Shown here: in pieces, positions 34,965 through 43,889 of the stretch
Layout of the letters: each line of letters opens with the position of its first letter
Position numbering within the stretch: the stretch's first letter is position 1
Assembly (NCBI GenBank): GCA_910587815.1
Contig: CAJUNK010000008.1
Coordinates: forward strand, 38,312 to 102,311
Direction: 5' to 3'
DNA length: 64,000 nucleotides
From: Candidatus Gastranaerophilales bacterium
GTDB taxonomy: Bacteria > Cyanobacteriota > Vampirovibrionia > Gastranaerophilales > Gastranaerophilaceae
The notes under the pieces: model-generated
Databases searched by the model: none
The model's input: only the letters and a program-made list of their open reading frames with translations
Told to the model about the DNA's origin: nothing
Position numbers and translations under genes: made by a program

Positions 34965-35405
34965 ATGAAAATTTTAGTTATAAATGGCCCAAATTTAAAT
35001 ATGCTTGGAATAAGAGAACCTGAAATATACGGCAACACAACACTTTTAAACATAAATAACGAACTTTTGGAATTTTCTAAACAGTTTGAATCCGTTGAAT
35101 TAGATTTTTTTCAATCAAATCTTGAAGGTGAAATTGTTGAAAAGATACAAAAGGCGATGAATATTTTTGATGGTATAATAATAAACCCCGCAGCCTATAC
35201 CCACACCTCTGTTGCAATAACAGATGCAATTAAAGCTGTAAATATTCCGACAGTTGAAGTTCATCTTTCAAACATTCAAAAAAGAGAAGAATTTAGAAAA
35301 AATTCTATAACTTCATCTGCCTGTATAGGTCAAATTGCAGGTTTTGGTAAAAACAGTTATCTTGCAGCACTTTTGTGCCTTGTAAAGTATTTAAAAAATG
35401 AATAA
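34965..35405 (+). CDS. aroQ: 3-dehydroquinate dehydratase, type II
   Basis: A 146-residue protein from MKILVINGPNLNMLGIREPE; the catalytic Tyr in EIYG, NPAAYTHTS and VEVHLSN are diagnostic. It dehydrates 3-dehydroquinate in the shikimate pathway as a dodecamer. The reported upstream start overlaps ribD and lacks family support. Its stop overlaps thiL. Confidence 0.96.
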   Translation: MKILVINGPNLNMLGIREPEIYGNTTLLNINNELLEFSKQFESVELDFFQSNLEGEIVEKIQKAMNIFDGIIINPAAYTHTSVAITDAIKAVNIPTVEVHLSNIQKREEFRKNSITSSACIGQIAGFGKNSYLAALLCLVKYLKNE

Positions 35406-36309
35406 AGAAGAAAAATTTTTAAACATAATATCAAATACAATTTCAGATAATTCTTTTTTAGGGGATGATTGTGCTTATCTAAAGGATTATAACCTTGTTG
35501 TATCACAAGATACACTTGTTCAAGATGTACATTTTAGATTAAACACAATTTCAGCTTTTAATTTAGGTAAAAAAGCACTTTTGGTTAATATAAGTGATAT
35601 TTTAGCATCCGGTGCAAAGCCTGAATATTTAACAGTTTCTCTATCAGGAAATTTTAATGAAAGATTTATTAAAGATTTTTATCAAGGGGCAGATGAAATA
35701 TGCAAAAAATATGGACTTAAAATCATTGGTGGAGACCTTACAGGCGGGGATAAAATAAATATTTCAATAACAATATTCGGGAACACAAAAAACAGAAATA
35801 TTTCATCAAGAAAAAATGCAAAAAAAGGATATATTGTGCTTTTAGCAGGTGAAGCAGGCTCAAGTGCTATAGGATTATCCTTTTTAGAAAATTTAAACCC
35901 TATACCAGCTGACATCTGTTTTTCACAAAGAGAATATTTTATAAAAGCCCATACTGAACCAAAACTTTGCCCAAAAATAAGTGAAAAACTTGCTACATCC
36001 TGCAAATTACCCTACGCTATGATGGACACATCAGACGGGCTTTATGACGGGTTAAAAAAAATCTCTGAAAGTTCAAACGCAGGATTTAACATCAAATTTA
36101 ATAAAATCCCAAAAAAAACAGAAGATTTTAATACCGTGATGTTTGGCGGGGAAGATTTTGGACTATTAATATGTATTGCACAATCAGATTATGAGCTTAT
36201 CAAAGATGATATTAATATTCCTGTAATAGGATATGTTATAAAGGAAAAGAAAATTTTAATAGATGGGACGTCTTTAGATAAGGATTTAAGATATGAACAT
36301 TTTGAATAA
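35398..36309 (+). CDS. thiL: Thiamine-monophosphate kinase
   Basis: A 303-residue protein with FLGDDCAYL near the start, DTLVQDVHFRL, NISDILASGAKPEYLTVSLS and MMDTSDGLYDGL, all typical ThiL ATP and Mg sites. It makes thiamine diphosphate. It overlaps aroQ by 8 bases and ispD by 17, showing tight coupling. thiG lies elsewhere in the window. Confidence 0.95.
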   Translation: MNKEEKFLNIISNTISDNSFLGDDCAYLKDYNLVVSQDTLVQDVHFRLNTISAFNLGKKALLVNISDILASGAKPEYLTVSLSGNFNERFIKDFYQGADEICKKYGLKIIGGDLTGGDKINISITIFGNTKNRNISSRKNAKKGYIVLLAGEAGSSAIGLSFLENLNPIPADICFSQREYFIKAHTEPKLCPKISEKLATSCKLPYAMMDTSDGLYDGLKKISESSNAGFNIKFNKIPKKTEDFNTVMFGGEDFGLLICIAQSDYELIKDDINIPVIGYVIKEKKILIDGTSLDKDLRYEHFE

Positions 36310-36976
36310 CACCATAATAGATGTAATAATCACCGCAGGGGGCACATCCAGCCGGTTTGGTTCTAATAAATTATTAGAAAAAATGCCAAATTCTAATCAA
36401 TCAGACAATGAAAAAACATCTGTAATCCTTACTACTATTAAAAAATTTATCCCATTTGCACGTAAAATCATTGTGCCATGTCATGATAACGTAAAAGAAC
36501 ATATTGAAACCTGCGCAAATTCTGAATATCAGGCTAAAATTGATTTTGCAAAACCAGGAGAAACCCGCCAAAAATCTGTATTTAACGGGCTTTTAAAATG
36601 TGCTGAAACACCGCCTGATATAGTACTTATTCACGATGGGGCAAGGCCATTTATAAACAAAAAAACAATTGAAGAAACTATTGCAAAATTAAAAACCTGT
36701 AATGCTGTATGTGTTGGGGCTTATAGCACAGATACTATAAAAATTACTGAAAAAAGCGGAAAAATTATAAAAACAATAGACAGAAACACTGTATTTTGCG
36801 CACAAACCCCGCAAGGGTTTGATTTTAAAACCATATTTGAAGCTCATAAAAAATTACAAAATGAAAATTTTACGGATGATTGTTGTCTTTTAGAAGCCTT
36901 AAATATCCCCATTTTTGCACTTGTTGGCTCCTCTTCAAATAAAAAAATCACATTTAGAGAAGATTTGCCTCTTTAA
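36293..36976 (+). CDS. ispD: 2-C-methyl-D-erythritol 4-phosphate cytidylyltransferase
   Basis: A 227-residue protein with AGGTSSRFGSNKLLE, the CTP-binding loop, HDGARPFI and the late QTPQGFDF. It acts in the non-mevalonate isoprenoid pathway. Start overlaps thiL. This is the end of the long plus-strand run that begins near 21.3 kb. Confidence 0.95.
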   Translation: MNILNNTIIDVIITAGGTSSRFGSNKLLEKMPNSNQSDNEKTSVILTTIKKFIPFARKIIVPCHDNVKEHIETCANSEYQAKIDFAKPGETRQKSVFNGLLKCAETPPDIVLIHDGARPFINKKTIEETIAKLKTCNAVCVGAYSTDTIKITEKSGKIIKTIDRNTVFCAQTPQGFDFKTIFEAHKKLQNENFTDDCCLLEALNIPIFALVGSSSNKKITFREDLPL

Positions 36977-37063
36977 AAATCACTACTTTAAAAATGTGGT
37001 TTAAAAATCCCACACCAAAACACCCCTATGTCACTTAAAAAATCACTAAAACAAGGTACTATC

Positions 37064-38668
37064 CTAAATTACATCCTTTTCAATTTCTGCTAAAAATTTA
37101 TCCGCAGGTTCATAATAAGGATTTAAAGATATACAGTGTCTCATATTAATTTTAGCTAAATCTAAATTGCCAAGCGCCATTTCAATAATTCCTCTGTAAT
37201 AATAGTGAATATAATTAAAATTATTCACAAAAGAAATCATATAAAGAAAGTTTTGAAGTGCTTTTTGTCTTTTATTTTCGTTTAAATATGCTAAATACGC
37301 ATTTTGTGCGCCTTCAAACATTAAATTTTGTTCTAAAGATTTTAAAAGATATTCGCGTCTTAGTTTCTTATTATTTTTAAGCGTGCTAATTGCAATCACA
37401 TAATTTTCATAAAATAAATTTTTGCCATTTATTTGGGTTTTTATTTGTTTTTCAAAACTTGCAAGGTTTTTTTCATAGCCTGGTGTGTTTTTATACGCAG
37501 CCAAAAGTTTCATCTTTATTAAAAGATTGTTTTTATCCGCCTTCATTGCCTTTTTATAATATTCTATGGCATCATCACTTTTACCTTCAATAAATAAAAT
37601 ATCCCCCAAAGAAACAAGTGTTGGTGCGTATTTTTTATTAATATCATAACTTAATAAAAGATTCTTCTTTGCAAGTTCGTTTTTACCTGCATTTAGCTGG
37701 CTTTGCGCTTGTAAGGTTAAGATTTTATAATTATTCTTATTAAAATTTAATATGTTCTGACATTCATTTATAACCCTGTAATAATCCCCTTCAAGATAAA
37801 TCACATTAATCAGGTGAAATTTTTTATCATTTTCATTATTTGTTAAATTTGCAAGAATATTTTCTTTCTGCACTAAAATTTTATTTTTAAATTCTGTTGT
37901 AATAATATCAGAATATTCATATTTTTCTAAAAGTTTAAGTGCATCTTTGCTTTTTCCTGATTTATCAAGAATTTTTATTTTATAACTTATATAATTTGGG
38001 TTTTTTGGGTTTCTTTTTATGGCTTCATCCACAAACATTAATGCCTGCTGATATTGTCTGCTTTCATTTAGTGCCTGTGCCATAATAAAATTTGCATAGT
38101 CTGATTTTTCTAATAACCCTGATTTTTTAGATAAATCAAACGCGGTTTCTTCAGGCGTGTTATCAAAATATATTGACGCATACGCTTTTGCAAGATATAT
38201 TTCTTCTTGTTTATCTAAAGGATAACTGTCTTTATAGCTATTTTTAAGATTTTCAATTTGTTTTTGAAAATAAGGCTGATTTTTTACCTTTGAAATTGCA
38301 ACATCCCCAAGGGTGAAAAAACCTATTTCATACATACTTTTTGAAAATACTAAAAGTGCTATATCATTATCCATTTCAGAAATTATTTTTGAATAATCGT
38401 TATATGCAACAGAAACATTTCCCTGGTTAAACCTTCTTGTTGTTTCAATAAATTCTTGTCTTTGTCTTGTTTTTTCATCTAAAGAATCATAAGCACTCTT
38501 TGAATCCCCATCAAGGTTTAAAAAATTATCCACAACCGTTACTAAATTAAACGCTTTTGATTCTTCTGAAAAAACAGGCTGCCCTAAAAGCATACTAAAT
38601 AATACACCACAAAATGCTGTAAAATAAAAAATATTAAATTGTCCTTTTTTATTTTTTTTGTTAGTCAT
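37064..38668 (-). CDS. Exported TPR-repeat protein
   Basis: A 534-residue protein with an N-terminal hydrophobic segment (IFYFTAFCGVLFSMLLG, residues about 14-30; signal peptide or anchor) followed by many TPR units (QALMFVDEAIKRNPKNPNYI, AKKNLLLSYDINKKYAPTL, AIEYYKKAMKADKNN). It is likely a periplasmic scaffold. It overlaps the HD-GYP gene by 8 bases and is translated from the same message, which suggests a shared pathway. Confidence 0.85.
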   Translation of the reverse strand: MTNKKNKKGQFNIFYFTAFCGVLFSMLLGQPVFSEESKAFNLVTVVDNFLNLDGDSKSAYDSLDEKTRQRQEFIETTRRFNQGNVSVAYNDYSKIISEMDNDIALLVFSKSMYEIGFFTLGDVAISKVKNQPYFQKQIENLKNSYKDSYPLDKQEEIYLAKAYASIYFDNTPEETAFDLSKKSGLLEKSDYANFIMAQALNESRQYQQALMFVDEAIKRNPKNPNYISYKIKILDKSGKSKDALKLLEKYEYSDIITTEFKNKILVQKENILANLTNNENDKKFHLINVIYLEGDYYRVINECQNILNFNKNNYKILTLQAQSQLNAGKNELAKKNLLLSYDINKKYAPTLVSLGDILFIEGKSDDAIEYYKKAMKADKNNLLIKMKLLAAYKNTPGYEKNLASFEKQIKTQINGKNLFYENYVIAISTLKNNKKLRREYLLKSLEQNLMFEGAQNAYLAYLNENKRQKALQNFLYMISFVNNFNYIHYYYRGIIEMALGNLDLAKINMRHCISLNPYYEPADKFLAEIEKDVI

Positions 38669-40436
38669 CCTGTATTTGTTCTGTCTCGTTATAATATTTT
38701 AAAAACGTTGATACAAATCTTTCCTCTTCAAGAGTGTGTTCTCTTTCATTGTGCTCTGTCATAAGGGCATAAATATCATAAAGTGTATATTTGTTTAATA
38801 TCGCCTTATCATTTTCATCAAGTGTCTTTGAATCTGTTGTCATAACATTTATGATTTTATCTGCCTCAATAGATAAAAACATATCTGTCATTTTTTTATC
38901 AAAATGCGTATCAGAATCTTTTATTAAAATACCAATTGCTTTTTCAATAGGCATTTTAGACCTGTAGTGTCTTTTTGATGTGATAGCATCAAATACATCA
39001 GAAACTGCAAGAATTCTTCCGCCAAGAGGTATGTTGTCACCTTTTAACTTTAAAAAATACCCTGAACCATCATATTTTTCATGATGCGATGCGGCAATTT
39101 TTGCAACATTCTCATATTCTTTTGAAAAAGAAATTTTAGATAAAATATCATAAGTAATTTTTGCATGCTGCTGAATGTGCTTATATTCTTCATCAGTCAG
39201 TTTTCCTTCTTTTTGAAGAACAGAATCTCTTATGCCTATTTTTCCTATATCGTGTAATAAAGATGCTTGTCTTATGACTTCTTTTTGTTTTTCATCAAAG
39301 TTTAATTTATCACAGATAAGCATGGTATACATTGTGACACGTTTTGAATGACCTGATGTAATTTTATCCCTGGCATCAATAGAGGCTGAAAGCGTATCTA
39401 CAAAGCTTGATAATAATAATTTTTGTTCTTCAATAAATTGTTTTTGTTTATTAAAAAGTGTAGCATTTTCAAGGGCAATACCTGCTGAAGAGCCTATTGC
39501 AATCAATAAATCTTCATCTTTTTCCGTAAAATACCCGTCTTTTTTGTTTAATACCTGAAACACACCCACTATTTGATGACTCATGTTTCTAATAGGCATA
39601 CAAAGAATGGATTTTGTTACATAGCCGGATTTTTTATCAATTTCTTTATTAAAACGTGCATCTTTATAAGCTTCTTTAATATTTACGGTTTCACCAGTTT
39701 TTGCCACATGGCCTGCAAGCCCTAAATTTACATCAAACCGGATTTCTTTTGTGTTCATCCCAAGCGCTACTTTAGACCATAATTCCTGCTTTTCTTCATC
39801 TAAAAGAAAAACAGTGCATCTATCTGCATCAAGCGCCAATTTTATTTCCTGTGCCACAATGGTTAAAAGATTATCTAAATTTGTTTCAAGCGCAATACTT
39901 CTTCCCACTTTTAAAAGAGCAATTAAAGGATCTTCTCCTGTTTGGTTTGGAGCAAAACTCGGCTTTTCTTCTGAAATTATTTTCTTTTGGTTTAATTTTT
40001 TAATTTTGTCTTCAATATCTGCTATTTTTTCATCAAAATCATATTCTTCAATTGAAACATTTAAAGCTCTATGAATTAATTCTAAAGAAACATCATAATT
40101 TCCTTCCTCAAATTCAATTAACCCCATAAAAAACATATTTATTTTTTGAGCCATATATGAAGAAGATGAAAGGGCTAAATATTTTGCATCATTTAATATA
40201 GCAAGAGTTTTATAATAGCTTAATTTACGCATTTTATAGTTGCTGTATGCAAATAAAGACATTGAAAATGAAACTAAATCAAATGCCTTTATTGCAATAG
40301 ACATTTTTCTAAATTCATCAATATCTGAAAAATTTACCTTTTTATTATCTTCAATAATTATATTAAACAAAGATATTAAATTATCTTTTATTTCAGCATA
40401 ATCTTTATTTTTTACATCTAATGTATTATTCAACAA
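38661..40436 (-). CDS. GAF/HD-GYP cyclic-di-GMP phosphodiesterase-like protein
   Basis: A 591-residue protein. Residues 1-150 are helical and of unknown fold, about 175-330 is a GAF domain (AQEIKLALDADRCTVFLLDE), and 350-530 is HD-GYP with HDIGKIGIRDSVLQKEG and HHEKYDGSGYF. HD residues are intact; the GYP motif reads GYF. A catalytic phosphodiesterase is likely. Upstream of, and overlapping, the exported TPR gene. Confidence 0.9.
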   Translation of the reverse strand: MLNNTLDVKNKDYAEIKDNLISLFNIIIEDNKKVNFSDIDEFRKMSIAIKAFDLVSFSMSLFAYSNYKMRKLSYYKTLAILNDAKYLALSSSSYMAQKINMFFMGLIEFEEGNYDVSLELIHRALNVSIEEYDFDEKIADIEDKIKKLNQKKIISEEKPSFAPNQTGEDPLIALLKVGRSIALETNLDNLLTIVAQEIKLALDADRCTVFLLDEEKQELWSKVALGMNTKEIRFDVNLGLAGHVAKTGETVNIKEAYKDARFNKEIDKKSGYVTKSILCMPIRNMSHQIVGVFQVLNKKDGYFTEKDEDLLIAIGSSAGIALENATLFNKQKQFIEEQKLLLSSFVDTLSASIDARDKITSGHSKRVTMYTMLICDKLNFDEKQKEVIRQASLLHDIGKIGIRDSVLQKEGKLTDEEYKHIQQHAKITYDILSKISFSKEYENVAKIAASHHEKYDGSGYFLKLKGDNIPLGGRILAVSDVFDAITSKRHYRSKMPIEKAIGILIKDSDTHFDKKMTDMFLSIEADKIINVMTTDSKTLDENDKAILNKYTLYDIYALMTEHNEREHTLEEERFVSTFLKYYNETEQIQDD

Positions 40437-40505
40437 TATAACCCTTCCTATATTAAAGAATTATACTATATTTTTCATTAAATAAAATAAAGCATGTTGC
40501 TGATT

Positions 40506-40718
40506 TTAGTCAAAAATTTTAAAATTATCCAAAACATTTTCAAAATCTTCACATGTTTTGCGGGTTTGTTTACAAATTTTCTGGCCTAATTCAGTCAGAA
40601 TAACATTTTCATAACTTATATCAGATTCGCTTAATTTTTTAAACAAAATTTGCGATTCTATAATGCAGGCAGTTAATTCCAGGCGGATTTCGTTTAATTT
40701 TTCATAGTAATCAGACAT
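40506..40718 (-). CDS. Small helical protein, XRE partner of module 3 (intact)
   Basis: A 70-residue protein from MSDYYEKLNEIRLEL; an upstream TTG in frame lies inside the promoter region. Predicted all-helical and cytoplasmic. It is closely related to the broken gene at 9980-10192 (LGQKICKQTRKTCEDFE shared nearly whole). It faces an XRE gene across a promoter with three GGTAAATA boxes. Function unknown; antitoxin, co-regulator or anti-repressor are possible. Confidence 0.7.
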   Translation of the reverse strand: MSDYYEKLNEIRLELTACIIESQILFKKLSESDISYENVILTELGQKICKQTRKTCEDFENVLDNFKIFD

Positions 40719-40755
40719 AGTATATCGCAAACTAACCAATTTTATGGTATTATTC

Positions 40756-40822
40756 GGTAAATAAAAATATACTTATAATATAAACACATTTTGGTAAATA
40801 AATCAACACAAATTGGTAAATA
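40756..40822. promoter_or_regulatory. Three GGTAAATA boxes in the module 3 divergent promoter
   Basis: Identical boxes at 40756-40763, 40793-40800 and 40815-40822, all in the same orientation, 37 and 22 bp apart (about 3.5 and 2 helical turns). This is a typical operator array for the adjacent XRE regulator. Confidence 0.6.
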
Positions 40823-40854
40823 TTTACATATCTTTACATTTTGGATTATGTAAT

Positions 40855-41151
40855 ATGTTCGGTAAAAAACTTCAAAAAATAAGAAAAGAATTAAAACTAT
40901 CACAAGAAGAAATGTCATTGCAAACCGGCGTTTCATATCGTGCATACACAAGTTATGAAAGAGGCGATAGAAAACCATCACTTGAATTTCTAAAAACCCT
41001 TGTGCAAAATTTTGATGTTAACCTAAATTGGCTGGTTGCTGATAAAGGGGACTTTATTTTTAACCCTTCTGTGAAAGAATTTTATAAAAATGAAGAATAT
41101 TTTACAAAAAAAGTAGAAGAAATTCTTCAAAAGAATGGAATAAAATTATAA
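40855..41151 (+). CDS. XRE-family HTH regulator, module 3
   Basis: A 98-residue protein from MFGKKLQKIRKELKLSQEE; the upstream in-frame start would sit on an operator box. The HTH spans about 5-60 (SYRAYTSYERGDRKPSLEF), followed by NLNWLVADKG, the common CI/Cro-type end, and a helical tail (KEFYKNEEYFTKKVEEIL) that may mediate dimerisation. It probably represses itself and the divergent small gene. Confidence 0.82.
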   Translation: MFGKKLQKIRKELKLSQEEMSLQTGVSYRAYTSYERGDRKPSLEFLKTLVQNFDVNLNWLVADKGDFIFNPSVKEFYKNEEYFTKKVEEILQKNGIKL

Positions 41152-41172
41152 AAGCACTTTGAAATTTTAAAC

Positions 41173-41404
41173 ACCGGGGGCTAGCCTGTGTTTTCAAAAG
41201 GTACTCCAGCACAACAAATAATTTCAGCCAGAGGGCTGGCAGATACTTAATGAAAGGAGGGCTTTTTATGAACGAATTTAATTTAAGTCTATTCTTAATG
41301 TTTTTAATTCTGTACATAATAAATGGCGCCCACTTGAAAAAGTAGGCACCGTTTTCAGCCTTTTACAGTTGACGGTAGTAAGTAGAACGGCTACCGCCCC
41401 TGGT
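41173..41404 (+). ncRNA. Structured RNA C carrying a 25-residue peptide gene
   Basis: The 5' strand ACCGGGGGCTAGCC (41173-41186) pairs with 3' GGCTACCGCCCCTGGT (41389-41404) with one two-base bulge and one mismatch. A GCCAG/CTGGC stem (41227-41240) lies before the AAAGGAGG ribosome site, a GGCGCC/GGCACC stem (41325-41350) spans the stop codon and a CGGTAG/CTACCG hairpin (41373-41396) competes with the closing helix. Same order of elements as RNA A with changed stem sequences, which is covariation-like support. Confidence 0.65.
41268..41345 (+). CDS. 25-residue hydrophobic peptide C
   Basis: ATG start after AAAGGAGG with 7 bases between. The peptide begins MNEFNLSLFLMFLIL and ends in NGAHLKK: one membrane helix and a basic tail. 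It is a homologue of peptide A (11407-11484). It lies 116 bp downstream of the XRE gene of module 3 on the same strand. Confidence 0.7.
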   Translation: MNEFNLSLFLMFLILYIINGAHLKK

Positions 41405-41485
41405 ATTTTAATTATAAACGATTATTTATTTTTTTCAACTCTAAAACAGCATGCTTTCTTTGCTATATTTTAAATTACACACTAT

Positions 41486-43414
41486 TTATATTTTAGAATA
41501 TTTTTTAGCCTCAATAATCACCATTAAACAAGATATATCGGCAGGCTTCACTCCGCCTATCCTTAGTGCCTGACCAAGCGTTTTGGGGCGAATTTTTATT
41601 AAAATCTCTCTTGTTTCTGTTGAAATTTGTCTTAAATCAGAATAATCTATATCATCAGGAATTTTTATATTTTCAAGCTTTTGCGCCTGGTTCACTTGGT
41701 CGTTTTGTCTTTTTATATACCCATCATATTTTATTAAAATTTCGGCTTCTTCAAGCACCTCTTTTATAAAATATTTATCATCCAAATTTGATTTTAGGGT
41801 TTCATTAAATTCATATCCTAATTCATAAAGCACTTTAAAATCAACGTTTGGACGCTTTAAAAGCTGGTATGCACTTTGTCCCACATCTAAAGTTTCATTA
41901 AATTTATTTAATATTTCTTTATTTTCAAGGCTTGGAGAAATTTTGGCATTTTTTAAATTTTCAATCTCTTTTTCTATAGCCTGTTTTTTGTTTAAAAATC
42001 TTTGATAATTTTCTTCTTTCACAAGACCAATTTTTTTGCCAACTTCCATCAGTCTAAAATCTGCATTATCCTGTCTTAAAATTAGTCTGTATTCACTGCG
42101 GGAAGTCAGCATTCTGTATGGTTCCGCCAAATCTTTTGTCACCAAATCATCAATTAATGTACCAATATAAGAACTTGAACGCTCTAATTCAATCATAGCC
42201 TCACCTGATGCGTATTTTACCGCATTAATTCCTGCTATAAGGCCTTGTGCAGCAGCTTCTTCGTATCCTGATGTACCATTTATTTGCCCTGCTAAAAACA
42301 AACCTTTAATTTTCTTTGTCATAAGGCTGTGACTTAACTCTACAGCAGGCACAGAATCATATTCTACAGCATAAGCGGGTTTTATCATTGAAACATTTTC
42401 TAAACCAGGCAGTGAATGCAGCATTTGAATCTGCACTTCAACAGGCAAACTTGTTGAAAACCCTTGAACGTATGTTTCATAAGTATTTTCACCTTCAGGT
42501 TCTATAAAAATATGGTGCGATGGATTATGCGCAAAACGCACAACTTTATCTTCAATAGAAGGGCAGTATCTTGGCCCGATACCTGTTATCATGCCCTGAT
42601 ACATTGGAGATTTATCAAGATTTTCCCTTATGATTTCATGGGTTTTTTCATTTGTTTTTGTTAAATAGCAAGGCACCATTTTTCTTGTAGGATGGTTTTT
42701 CTTAAATGAAAAGAAATTTAAACATCCTTTATAATAAGGATTATCATCAGGTGCATCAGGAGGCTGGATTATAAGCTTTGAATAATCAATTGTACGTGCA
42801 TCCACACGTGCAGGGGTACCTGTTTTAAGTTTTTTCAAAGGAAGACCCAATTTTAAAAGACTGTCAGATAAGCCTATTGCAGCCTGTTCCCCAAGACGCC
42901 CTGCCCTAAAGGATTTTAAACCAATATATATTTTTCCTTCTAAACTTGTTCCTGTAGTTAAAATCACACTTTTTGCAAAATATTCAAGCCCAAGTTCATC
43001 CACCACACCTTTTATCTCGTTGTTTTCACAAATAAGGCTGGTCACCTGTGTTTGCTTTAATGTAATATTTTCTTCACCCTCAATTAAATTTCTCATAAAA
43101 TGTTTATATTCACGTTTATCAGACTGAGCCCTTAAAGCGCGTACAGCAGGACCTTTAGAGGAATTTAACATTTTATACTGCATATAGGTATTATCAGTCA
43201 CATCTGCCATCACACCACCTAATGCATCAATTTCTTTTACAAGATTTGATTTTGCAGGTCCGCCAATAGCAGGGTTGCAAGGCATTAGCGCAATATTATC
43301 AATGTTTAATGTAGTAAATAAAACTTTTGCACCAAGTCTTGAGGCGGCAATTGCCGCCTCACAACCTGCATGTCCTGCACCAACCACTATTACATCAAAA
43401 TAAAACTGTGACAT
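41486..43414 (-). CDS. mnmG: tRNA uridine 5-carboxymethylaminomethyl enzyme MnmG (GidA)
   Basis: A 642-residue protein. FAD motif GAGHAGCEAA at the start, the GidA signatures GCLNFFSFKK-like GPRYCPSIEDK and GQINGTSGYEEAAAQG, and a helical C-terminal tRNA domain. With MnmE it modifies U34 of tRNAs. Last gene of the dnaN-thrB-ompH-mnmG run; 18 bp after the ompH stop. Confidence 0.97.
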   Translation of the reverse strand: MSQFYFDVIVVGAGHAGCEAAIAASRLGAKVLFTTLNIDNIALMPCNPAIGGPAKSNLVKEIDALGGVMADVTDNTYMQYKMLNSSKGPAVRALRAQSDKREYKHFMRNLIEGEENITLKQTQVTSLICENNEIKGVVDELGLEYFAKSVILTTGTSLEGKIYIGLKSFRAGRLGEQAAIGLSDSLLKLGLPLKKLKTGTPARVDARTIDYSKLIIQPPDAPDDNPYYKGCLNFFSFKKNHPTRKMVPCYLTKTNEKTHEIIRENLDKSPMYQGMITGIGPRYCPSIEDKVVRFAHNPSHHIFIEPEGENTYETYVQGFSTSLPVEVQIQMLHSLPGLENVSMIKPAYAVEYDSVPAVELSHSLMTKKIKGLFLAGQINGTSGYEEAAAQGLIAGINAVKYASGEAMIELERSSSYIGTLIDDLVTKDLAEPYRMLTSRSEYRLILRQDNADFRLMEVGKKIGLVKEENYQRFLNKKQAIEKEIENLKNAKISPSLENKEILNKFNETLDVGQSAYQLLKRPNVDFKVLYELGYEFNETLKSNLDDKYFIKEVLEEAEILIKYDGYIKRQNDQVNQAQKLENIKIPDDIDYSDLRQISTETREILIKIRPKTLGQALRIGGVKPADISCLMVIIEAKKYSKI

Positions 43415-43432
43415 AAAATTAATGGTTTATCC

Positions 43433-43867
43433 TTATTTAAGATTTTTCAAAATATCTGCTGTACAATCAACACCACCTGTAACCCTTGTTGATTTTGTAA
43501 TAATAATATCTAAACCTTTTGCTGCACGCACTTTTTCAGATGCTGCAACAACTTTTTGTGTTAATTCTGCCTCATATTTATTTAATGCAGCAGCATATTG
43601 TTGTTGTCTTGCACGAATTTCTTTAACAGAAGCGTCAGCTATTGCCTTTTTTTCAGCAGGTGTTTTTGCACTCATTGCTTTTTTTTGTTGAGCATCAGCA
43701 TAAGCTTTAATTGATGCTGCCTTATTATCAATATCTTGAGCATATTTTTTTGCAAGAGGATATTCAGCCCTTACTTTTGCATAGTCAACATATCCAATAC
43801 CTGCTGCAAATGATGCACCTGATGTCATAAGTAATGCCAAAAGTGTTACTATCATTGTTTTTTTCAT
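43433..43867 (-). CDS. OmpH/Skp-family periplasmic chaperone
   Basis: A 144-residue protein. Signal peptide MKKTMIVTLLALLMTSGASF, then GYVDYAKVRAEYPLAKKY and a long helical coiled-coil arm (AYADAQQKKAMSAKTPAEK), ending in ITKSTRVTGGVDCTADIL, the standard Skp layout. Holds outer membrane proteins in the periplasm. Lies between thrB and mnmG, not with bamA as usual. Confidence 0.9.
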   Translation of the reverse strand: MKKTMIVTLLALLMTSGASFAAGIGYVDYAKVRAEYPLAKKYAQDIDNKAASIKAYADAQQKKAMSAKTPAEKKAIADASVKEIRARQQQYAAALNKYEAELTQKVVAASEKVRAAKGLDIIITKSTRVTGGVDCTADILKNLK

Positions 43868-43889
43868 AAAAATAATCTCCTTATTTTAT

